DNA from: Clostridia bacterium
Lineage (GTDB): Bacteria > Bacillota > Clostridia > Peptostreptococcales > Anaerovoracaceae
DNA: 5,574 nt
Assembly (NCBI GenBank): GCA_900754805.1
Contig: CAAEEE010000400.1
Coordinates: forward strand, 1 to 5,574
Reading direction: 5' to 3'
A program made the translations under genes and the position numbers. The notes below the pieces were generated by a model that did not search any database, had not been told where the DNA came from, and saw only the letters and a list, made by a program, of their open reading frames with translations. Within the stretch, counting starts at the first letter, position 1; each line of letters starts with the position of its first letter. This document shows, in pieces, positions 1 to 5,574 of this stretch.

Positions 1-278
1 CCGGGCTTGAACACAAAATCCCCTTTATTTTTATCGTACATGGAAAATCCCACAATGTCAGATGGCAGCACATCCGGGGTAAACTGAATTCTTGCGTAGT
101 CCAGCCCAAGTGCCTTACTGAAGGCAATGGCTGTTGTGGTTTTGCCCGTTCCCGGTACATCATCAAGCAGCACATGCCCCCTCGCAATCATCGTCATTAA
201 AATTTTCTCCAAAATGATGTCTTTTCCCACGATAACTTTTTTCACTTCGTTAAGTATTTTTTCTGCTTGTTGCTTCAT
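1..278 (-). CDS. MoxR-family AAA+ ATPase, N-terminal part (3' end cut by the window edge)
   Basis: This is the first 92 codons of a MoxR-type AAA+ ATPase, starting MKQQAEKILNEVKK and open to the window edge. The N-terminal helix leads into IVGKD (residues 16-20), then GHVLLDDVPGTGKTT (34-48), a Walker A P-loop of the GxPGxGKT form with Lys46 and Thr47 as nucleotide-binding residues. RIQFTPDVLPSDIVG (63-77) is the very conserved MoxR stretch after the P-loop. Walker B, sensors and the lid domain would lie beyond the edge; family members are usually about 310-330 residues, so under a third is visible. The ATG lies 9 bases after the stop of the upstream DUF4430 gene, suggesting translational coupling. 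MoxR proteins are cytoplasmic, chaperone-like ATPases that commonly work with DUF58 or VWA-domain partners encoded downstream; none can be seen here. Family assignment is firm, but the client is unknown. Confidence 0.95.
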   Translation of the reverse strand, partial: MKQQAEKILNEVKKVIVGKDIILEKILMTMIARGHVLLDDVPGTGKTTTAIAFSKALGLDYARIQFTPDVLPSDIVGFSMYDKNKGDFVFKP

Positions 279-289
279 TTTCCTTCCCT
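279..289 (-). promoter_or_regulatory. Ribosome binding site of the MoxR gene, overlapping the upstream stop codon
   Basis: Read on the minus strand, the junction is TAGGGAAGGAAAATG: the TAG stop of the DUF4430 gene, nine purines, then the ATG. GGAAGGA serves as the Shine-Dalgarno region. Its distance to the ATG is short (2 bases from AAGGA), and the match AGGGAAGG runs into the stop codon, which fits re-initiation by ribosomes ending the upstream gene. Confidence 0.6.
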
Positions 290-2480
290 ACCATTCTTTA
301 TAATAATTCCTATCGCTGGCACCATAACCGCTTCCTGCCGCCGCAGAAAATCCGCCGATATCCTTGCCCAGTGCAAGGGTATAGCGGAAGCGTATCACCG
401 CACCGTCCTGCGGCTTGCACGCATTGATGCCGTACCCCGGATATTTTCCGTTATAGGAATACATCCAGCCGGACCACCGGTAAAAATCAAATTCGCCGAG
501 AGAATCCATGGAAGCCGGCTCAGGTGAAAAGCCACTGCCCTCGTCCATTCCGTCTTCAATAATCAACTCCATCAATTCTTGATCGATACTGAAACCGTTG
601 CAGATGCCTTTCTTACCGACGCTGGCAAGGTAATATCCATCGCTGTCCTGATAGGTGTATCCATACTGCTCCAGTGCAATTCGCATGATATCCGTAAGAG
701 AACTGCCCCCCGGCACCTCGATATAGGTTGGCGGTATCAAATACCCCAGCCCCACAGTGGTGGCCTCCATGCTGAATTTTACCCTCACATTACCTTTTTC
801 GTAATATACCTTCCACGTCTTTGTTGCGGTATAGCCATCGTAGTCGGTCACCGTAACCGAAATTGTGTTTTCCCCTTCCCTTGTTAGGTAGGTATTATAG
901 CCAAACCAGGCATCCGTCTGTGCCACCGGCTGCTTAATTTCCATTCCGTTTACCCGAACAGAAAAATTATTGTAATATAGCTGTTCGTTGTTCCAGCTCA
1001 GCGCTGTAATATTTGTAATAATGTCTGGGTTCTTAAATTGCATACCGTTTTCCAAGTTAAAAATCGTATCTTGAATTTCCACCTGGGCATAAATCGTGGG
1101 CTGTTTGTCCTCAGGAGTTGCCTCCGCTGACCGTTTCAGCATGATAATATATTTATACGATTGGTCATTTCCATCTGAATCCGTATAAAAAATCCAAATG
1201 TATTTCCAGTGTCTTTGGCTGATGTTTACATGATAGTATCCGTCTGCAGCAGCCTTAATCGCCTTATCCTCAAATTTAACCTGACGGATTTTCTCTGCTC
1301 CGGTCTCTTTGTGCAGGTTAACCTTGAATTTATAGTTTTCGCTTTCTCCGCGGTAGATGACTTCCTCTCTTTGATGCATCAGCTGCTTGGTATCGTTCGT
1401 GATAACCGTATCTGAAATCGTGGTGGTAATCTTGAAAGCGTCTGCCTGATAGATTACAGTATAAGTTTCCGTTACCCGATCGGTTCTTCCTCCTGCTGAA
1501 ACAGAGATTTTGTTTTCCCCCGCTTCCAATTTGGCAGTAAAGCTGTCGTTGCGCCCGCTTATCTCCCGTCCGTTCACCTTGACGGTTGCCTCAAGTCGCT
1601 TGGTGCCCTTCATGCCGTATGCAGTAAAATCAATTTCCTCCTGTGGGGTGGTATGATCATGCAGGTTCGTAATGATGAGTACCTTGTCGCCCTTTGAATA
1701 GTAAATCGTGTAGGTCTTCGACGCGGTAATATAGTTTTTCCCGTCAAAATACACGGCTTCAATCAGGATGCGGTTTTGTCCCTCTGCCAGCTTAATTTCG
1801 AATCCCGTAGTGTCTCCGCTGTAGGTTTTTTCCTCATCATTCACCGAAACTGCAATGCCCGATACGGTAAGCTCCGGCTTTAGGTGGGTAATGGTGAAGG
1901 TATAGTCCTCGTCCTCCAGAATATCCCCCTGTATGATACTGGTTTCGAAGTATTTTTCTATCTTTCCTTCCTCGTCTGTACCCTCCGACGTGCCCGGATT
2001 GATGTCCGGAAGCGTGCCCCCTTCATCATCTCCGGGGATATGATCCTTAATGTCTAAAATCTGTGAAATGTCCAAAGGTCCCTTGGACAGATCGAACCTG
2101 CTGCTGTCCCAAGTGTCCCCATCATCCAAAACTTTTCCCGGTGCAGTATCGTCCTTAGGATCCTTTTGGTTTTCTTTTTCATTTCTTTGATTTTCGGATT
2201 GATCATTTTCTTCCTCGGATTTGTTGTCATCCTTTTTTTGCTCCTGCTCATCAATCTGTTCCTGAGTTTTGCCTGCACTGATATTGGCATTATCGATTTC
2301 ACTCAAAATATCTTCGTCGTACAGCAAATCCTTCGCCGATGTGAACATAGCAGAGGCAGCCTCTGCCTCCTCTATAGGATTTTCGGGTACGCCTTGTTGA
2401 AAGCGTATTCCGGTAATCCCCAGAAGGAGACAGAAGGCTGCAATCGTAGCAATCCTAATGTATTTTTGCCTGTTTTTCAT
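288..2480 (-). CDS. Exported Ig-like repeat protein with C-terminal DUF4430 (transcobalamin-like) domain
   Basis: A complete 730-residue extracellular protein. Residues 1-8 are basic and 9-25 hydrophobic (IRIATIAAFCLLLGITG), a signal peptide or N-terminal anchor; AEAAS at 39-43 is a possible cleavage site, so secreted and anchored forms are both possible. Residues 61-125 form a highly charged Glu/Asp/Lys/Gln linker without hydrophobic core. Residues about 185-565 look like Ig- or cadherin-like beta-sandwich units: a turn of the form EGxNxI recurs at 233-238, 321-325 (GENKI) and 535-540, each followed about 15-20 residues later by a strand such as TYTIYY, TYTVIY or TWKVYY; 347-450 may be a diverged unit. 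Residues about 566-708 match DUF4430, with SGWMYSYNGKYPGYG (670-684) and DGAVIRFRYTLALGKDIG (692-709). DUF4430 resembles the C-terminal domain of transcobalamin, but ligand is not shown. A Gly/Ala-rich tail ends in YYKEW. It starts 30 bases after the GLUG gene. Confidence 0.9.
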   Translation of the reverse strand: MKNRQKYIRIATIAAFCLLLGITGIRFQQGVPENPIEEAEAASAMFTSAKDLLYDEDILSEIDNANISAGKTQEQIDEQEQKKDDNKSEEENDQSENQRNEKENQKDPKDDTAPGKVLDDGDTWDSSRFDLSKGPLDISQILDIKDHIPGDDEGGTLPDINPGTSEGTDEEGKIEKYFETSIIQGDILEDEDYTFTITHLKPELTVSGIAVSVNDEEKTYSGDTTGFEIKLAEGQNRILIEAVYFDGKNYITASKTYTIYYSKGDKVLIITNLHDHTTPQEEIDFTAYGMKGTKRLEATVKVNGREISGRNDSFTAKLEAGENKISVSAGGRTDRVTETYTVIYQADAFKITTTISDTVITNDTKQLMHQREEVIYRGESENYKFKVNLHKETGAEKIRQVKFEDKAIKAAADGYYHVNISQRHWKYIWIFYTDSDGNDQSYKYIIMLKRSAEATPEDKQPTIYAQVEIQDTIFNLENGMQFKNPDIITNITALSWNNEQLYYNNFSVRVNGMEIKQPVAQTDAWFGYNTYLTREGENTISVTVTDYDGYTATKTWKVYYEKGNVRVKFSMEATTVGLGYLIPPTYIEVPGGSSLTDIMRIALEQYGYTYQDSDGYYLASVGKKGICNGFSIDQELMELIIEDGMDEGSGFSPEPASMDSLGEFDFYRWSGWMYSYNGKYPGYGINACKPQDGAVIRFRYTLALGKDIGGFSAAAGSGYGASDRNYYKEW

Positions 2481-2484
2481 TTTG

Positions 2485-2490
2485 CTCTCC
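2485..2490 (-). promoter_or_regulatory. Ribosome binding site of the DUF4430 gene
   Basis: On the minus strand GGAGAG lies 4 bases before the ATG at 2480 (6 bases counting from GGAG). It sits in the 30-base gap after the GLUG gene's TAG stop. This supports the ATG as the true start, as does the basic-then-hydrophobic N-terminus that follows. The gap holds no convincing promoter or hairpin terminator, supporting co-transcription. Confidence 0.75.
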
Positions 2491-2510
2491 GTTTGTCTAT
2501 AGCTTTGCAG

Positions 2511-5500
2511 CTACTTTCTGCGGTTGTGTTTTGCCACTGCAAACCACTTAATCAGTCCGCCGCCGATTGCGACTGCCACTGCAATTCCCATAATCATGAG
2601 TATGATGCTCAGGTCGAAAGGACGTGTTTCATTTGAAATCGGATTCTCCTTTGTAATTACAACCGCCTCATCTGCCGGCATCTTTCCGGTACTTTCGGCT
2701 ACAGTTTTACTTACAGATACCCCTTTTCTTCCCGAAGTGCCCTGGCCGGTCCATTTTAATGTGGCAGGAGCAAACGGCTTGCTGGAGCTTACCTTGCTGC
2801 CACTTATCTTTGTCCCTGCGGCCTTTTCCTTTTCCTCGTTATTTTTCTCCTCAGGCTCCTTGCTTTCCTCCACACCGTACAAGGCGATTTCTCCGGAGGC
2901 GGTCTTGAGCCTTACCTTCATCCCCTTCTCAAGAAGTTCCTTAAATGCGTCGACTTCCTCCAAAAGCTTCCTGATTTCTGCTTCGGTATATTCCCTGTCT
3001 CCGATATCAAGAAGGAGAGTGTTCGCTCCAACTTGAAGCAGGGTATCCATTGCATCAAGCAAAGTCTTCTTGTTTTCCTCGGTGGCCGGTGTTTTTCCCT
3101 CCGCATCTGCTTTGATGTCCACCGTAACGATTCCGGTGGTTGCCGCTTCCAGCAAAGCATTGTATTTAAGCATAGCTGCCTTCAGAATTTCTACCTTTGC
3201 TGCCGGAACGGCTGCCGCCTGCGTCCGGGTTAATGCGTTGTAAGCTTTGGTTGCCTTCATAATCTTATCATAGCTATCCAAAGTCACCTTTCTTATGTCA
3301 TCAATCAGTTTGATTACATCCTCTGCTCTATCCAAATTGGCTTCTACTGCCAGTTTTTTGTAGTCCGCCTCTGCTTTTTCCAGAACACTCAAGAGCCGCA
3401 CATACTTCTTTGCAGCTGCAGACAATGCATTGTAAGCATTTCTTGCTTCCTTAATCTTGCTGCTGCTGTTCTTGGTGACCTTACCGATTGCAGCTATTTT
3501 GTCATCCACAGCTTTCGCCTCGCTACGATTTTGATATTCCTGATACTTTGCTTCTGCCTGAGAAATCTTTATGTAATTCTGCACCATGGATTTCTGCGAT
3601 TCCGTTAATTTATCATATGCACCTTTGGCGGTATTGATTTTTTCCTTGTAGGTATTCGCCTCTGCCGCTGTTGCAAGTGCCGGCTTAAATTCCGGATTTT
3701 CAATTTCCGTAATCAAAATATCAACAATTCCTGCATAGGTTCCGTTGACAATTTCGTCGATAGCCTTCGCATTCTCTGCCTTGTCAATCTCCTTCTGTTT
3801 TCCCTCGATAAAATCCTTAATCTGCTTACGAACACTTTCCGGATAACTATCGGCATCAATTCCCATTAAGGTGGTCTTTGCCTCTTCCTTCACGCCCTCA
3901 AGCAGCGCATCCACATTCATTCCAAGCAGAGCTTCATTATATGCGGTACGGATTGCCTCCGCATCCATGGATTCTTCGATATTTGCATATTTCTCGGCAA
4001 GTAATGCTTCGATTTGCTCCTTCTGTTTCTGAGATGCTATCGGCTTAATTAGAGTTTCGTAGTAGTTTTGCAGGTAATCCTTTATCTGCCTGCGGTTTTC
4101 CCTATGCAAAAGCTGCCAGGAGAAAATCGGATAGCCCTTGTTTATATCTGCAATGCTTTGTATTCCGTTGGAATTCTCTGTGAATATTTCCTTCGGATTT
4201 ACTTCCTTCAATTCCCCATCGGAAATGGTAGTAATCCGATTTCCTTTGGTGCTTATATATCCCATTGCGGATTTCGCACTGCCCTCCAGCATATAAATCT
4301 TTGTCATATAGGTTCCGTTTATCGGCAGGCCTGCAATGGCTGCCATCTTGTTGGAAACCTGTGCATTCGGACCTGCGATGGTTCCTGCATTGTAGCAATT
4401 GGCAAGTACAAGACCGTCAGACCCTGAACCTATAGATTCAGTCGGTTGGTTATCCGATCCGTTCTTCTGGTAAGTGGCACTTTCACCACCGATAATTCCT
4501 CCTGCCATGGATTCTGCTTTGATTCTGCCAATGTTGTACACATTTTGGATCAAAGCTCCCTCATTGTACAAATTAGCAACACCTACGATACCTCCGGTTC
4601 CTCCTGCGCCATATCCATCGGTAATCACCTCGATTGTAATATCTGCAAGATTCGCACATTCCTTAACGCTGAATGTTTTCGTTGCATAGCCAAGAATTCC
4701 GCCTGTTCCTTTTGCCTTGTATGCATCAATACTTCCGAGATTTGCACACCGGAGAATATCTATTGCACCGGATTCATGCAGTCCTGCAATTCCGCCGAGA
4801 GCATTGGCACATGTGGTGCCTGAAGTTTTGATGCTTCCTCGGTTTACGCAGTCGCTGATTCTGCCGCTGACCGCTTCCCCTGCGATTCCGCCGCAGCCCT
4901 TCGCATCGTTGGATTCAAATTTAACTTCCGGATTAACCTCTGAAGTACAGTTTTCAATATTTCCGCTTGAAAGGTAGCCGACGATGCCGCCTACTCGGTC
5001 TTTTTTGCCGATTGCCGCTGAAATTTCGCCTTCCACTGTCAGATTCTTAACAGTGCCGCCTACAATATAGCCGAACAGACCATAATACTCAGCTGTGTCT
5101 GCCCGGTTGACTTCCGCCTTAACATACATACCGCTTATGCGATGTCCCTTTCCGTCGAACACTCCTCGGAAAATACCGTTGTTTTCTTCGTCTTTGCTTC
5201 CTATCGGAGTCCATGGTTTATATGCAAGGTCGATGTCATTCATTAAAATTCCCTGTGCATAGCTTCCATTACTGTTTTGGCTGTCCTTTCCCGTCAGTTT
5301 GCCGTTGACAAGAGCACTGAACCACGCCAGTTCTGCGCCGGTAGTAATCTGATATGGATTTTCAGCGCTTCCGTCGCCTGTATCCGGGGCGGAAAGGGTT
5401 ACTCCGTCCCAAGCATTTTCTCCTGCAGAGCTGATTCTTTCAAAAAGTGCCGAAAGCTTCTTCTCTGCTTCTCCATAGGCTTCCTCTGCCCGGTTTATTG

Positions 5501-5574
5501 CATCCTGCAGAGTTTTGCGAATTTCCTTTAGTGCTTTTTGTGCAAAGGACACATTCTCTCCTTCTTTTCTGATA
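2511..5574 (-). CDS. GLUG-repeat surface protein with helical stalk and C-terminal membrane anchor (probably 5'-partial)
   Basis: A large surface protein; numbering here counts from the GTG at 5552 (1013 residues). Residues 1-45 are charged helix. Residues 50-155 are the usual lead-in to GLUG domains (DGSAENPYQITTGAELAWFS, NDIDL, WTPIG, FDGKGHRISGMY). Residues 158-410 carry GLUG-type repeats (GGIVGYLSSGNIENC and relatives), a predicted beta-solenoid, closing with NKGYPIFSWQ at 471-480. Residues 485-625 are helical and unassigned; 630-805 hold three KI-xx-A-xx-AY units of FIVAR-like type; 806-895 are unassigned; 896-975 are a Lys/Glu/Ser-rich linker; 980-1004 form a membrane helix followed by a basic tail (KHNRRK). 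No LPxTG-type sortase motif is seen. The GTG has a good AAGGAG 5 bases upstream, but the frame stays open to the edge (IRKEGEN before the GTG) and there is no signal peptide, which an anchored surface protein needs. A start beyond the edge is therefore preferred. Role may be adhesion or surface scaffolding; ligand unknown. Confidence 0.85.
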   Translation of the reverse strand, partial: IRKEGENVSFAQKALKEIRKTLQDAINRAEEAYGEAEKKLSALFERISSAGENAWDGVTLSAPDTGDGSAENPYQITTGAELAWFSALVNGKLTGKDSQNSNGSYAQGILMNDIDLAYKPWTPIGSKDEENNGIFRGVFDGKGHRISGMYVKAEVNRADTAEYYGLFGYIVGGTVKNLTVEGEISAAIGKKDRVGGIVGYLSSGNIENCTSEVNPEVKFESNDAKGCGGIAGEAVSGRISDCVNRGSIKTSGTTCANALGGIAGLHESGAIDILRCANLGSIDAYKAKGTGGILGYATKTFSVKECANLADITIEVITDGYGAGGTGGIVGVANLYNEGALIQNVYNIGRIKAESMAGGIIGGESATYQKNGSDNQPTESIGSGSDGLVLANCYNAGTIAGPNAQVSNKMAAIAGLPINGTYMTKIYMLEGSAKSAMGYISTKGNRITTISDGELKEVNPKEIFTENSNGIQSIADINKGYPIFSWQLLHRENRRQIKDYLQNYYETLIKPIASQKQKEQIEALLAEKYANIEESMDAEAIRTAYNEALLGMNVDALLEGVKEEAKTTLMGIDADSYPESVRKQIKDFIEGKQKEIDKAENAKAIDEIVNGTYAGIVDILITEIENPEFKPALATAAEANTYKEKINTAKGAYDKLTESQKSMVQNYIKISQAEAKYQEYQNRSEAKAVDDKIAAIGKVTKNSSSKIKEARNAYNALSAAAKKYVRLLSVLEKAEADYKKLAVEANLDRAEDVIKLIDDIRKVTLDSYDKIMKATKAYNALTRTQAAAVPAAKVEILKAAMLKYNALLEAATTGIVTVDIKADAEGKTPATEENKKTLLDAMDTLLQVGANTLLLDIGDREYTEAEIRKLLEEVDAFKELLEKGMKVRLKTASGEIALYGVEESKEPEEKNNEEKEKAAGTKISGSKVSSSKPFAPATLKWTGQGTSGRKGVSVSKTVAESTGKMPADEAVVITKENPISNETRPFDLSIILMIMGIAVAVAIGGGLIKWFAVAKHNRRK
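3138..3680 (-). repeat. Three FIVAR-like helical stalk repeats inside the GLUG protein
   Basis: Residues about 625-805 contain a diverged tandem repeat seen at protein level. The motif KI-xx-A-xx-AY begins at residues 638, 699 and 763, giving periods of 61 and 64. The two later copies also share a lead-in (KIAAIGKVT at 685-693, LIDDIRKVT at 749-757) and the continuation AYNAL. Such units form three-helix or extended helical rods in cell-wall proteins of Gram-positive bacteria and likely hold the solenoid away from the membrane. Exact family (FIVAR or a related helical repeat) was not tested. Confidence 0.7.
4323..5081 (-). repeat. GLUG-type beta-solenoid repeats
   Basis: Residues 158-410 of the protein contain repeats built on GGI(V/A/L/I)G followed by a segment ending in a C/N-rich turn. 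Copies start near residues 158 (GLFGYIVGG), 188 (GGIVGYLSSG), 221 (GGIAGEAVSG), 253 (GGIAGLHESG), 284 (GGILGYATK), 320 (GGIVGVAN) and 351 (GGIIGGES), with a decayed end at 404 (AAIAGLP). Spacing is about 30-36 residues except the last full copy, which carries a Ser/Gly/Asn-rich insertion near 361-380. The GLUG motif is known from bacterial surface and adhesin-like proteins. Confidence 0.85.
5556..5563 (-). promoter_or_regulatory. Shine-Dalgarno-like AAGGAGAG before the GTG at 5552
   Basis: On the minus strand AAGGAGAG ends 3 bases before the GTG at 5552 (AAGGAG ends 5 bases before it). It is the only sequence support for starting the GLUG protein at this GTG. The same bases read in frame as Lys-Glu-Gly-Glu without a stop, so it may simply be coding sequence of a longer gene. 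Which reading is right cannot be settled inside the window. Confidence 0.35.

Noticed and set aside
2481..2510. Possible promoter or terminator between the GLUG and DUF4430 genes
   Set aside because: Only 30 bases, with no clear -10/-35 pair, no GC-rich hairpin and no T-run on the transcribed strand; only a ribosome binding site is evident.
2166..2636. Plus-strand 156-codon frame with a very hydrophobic start resembling a membrane protein
   Set aside because: It is the antisense image of the acidic Glu/Asp/Lys linker and signal region of the DUF4430 gene: GAA/GAT/AAA codons read backwards give Phe/Leu/Ile. It crosses the junction of two well-supported genes and has no supporting context.
2564..2650. 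Possible LPxTG-type sortase signal at the C-terminus of the GLUG protein
   Set aside because: The membrane helix and basic tail have the right layout, but no LPxTG, NPxTN or similar motif occurs just before the helix, so a plain membrane anchor is the better call.
4446..4823. Plus-strand 125-codon cysteine-rich frame
   Set aside because: It is antisense to the GLUG repeats. Its Cys and Ser arise from the complement of the Gly/Ala-rich repeat codons, and no family resemblance was seen.
5528..5554. ATG at 5554 with AAGGAGAG just upstream, giving an 8-codon minus-strand peptide (MCPLHKKH) in another frame
   Set aside because: It overlaps the GTG of the GLUG protein by two bases and stops at once. 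A regulatory leader peptide is conceivable, but the site fits better as interior coding sequence or as the binding site for the GTG.

Overview
The window holds three consecutive genes, all on the minus strand and read from high to low coordinates: a large GLUG-repeat surface protein (2511 to the right edge), a DUF4430 (transcobalamin-C-terminus-like) surface protein (288-2480), and the N-terminal third of a MoxR-family AAA+ ATPase (left edge to 278). Gaps are 30 and 9 bases, with no room for a promoter or terminator, so they look like part of one operon. Both the first and last gene run off the window. Coding density is near complete, and no RNA gene, mobile element, CRISPR array or gene-free stretch over 300 bases was seen.

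The organism is probably a Gram-positive, low-to-moderate-GC bacterium of class Clostridia. GLUG repeats, FIVAR-like helical stalk repeats and DUF4430 domains are common in exported proteins of gut and oral Clostridia. The ribosome binding sites are purine-rich (AAGGAG, GGAGAG), and the proteins carry single membrane anchors but no outer-membrane features. This is inferred from protein style; no taxonomic marker is present.

Right region (2511-5574): the GLUG protein has a helical N-terminal piece, a beta-solenoid of about seven GLUG-type repeats, a long helical stalk with KI-xx-A-xx-AY repeats, a Lys/Glu/Ser-rich linker and a C-terminal membrane anchor with a basic tail. The frame is open to the window edge and the visible N-terminus has no signal peptide, so the true start probably lies upstream.

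Middle region (288-2480): the second protein has an N-terminal signal or anchor, a very acidic disordered linker, a series of Ig-like beta-sandwich units and a C-terminal DUF4430 domain.

Left region (1-278): MoxR ATPases act as chaperone-like motors that mature or insert partner proteins or complexes, often with DUF58/VWA proteins encoded next to them. The simplest joint reading is a cell-surface system: two extracellular proteins anchored from opposite ends, one with a possible small-ligand domain, co-expressed with a cytoplasmic ATPase that may help assemble it. That functional link is inference from gene order.
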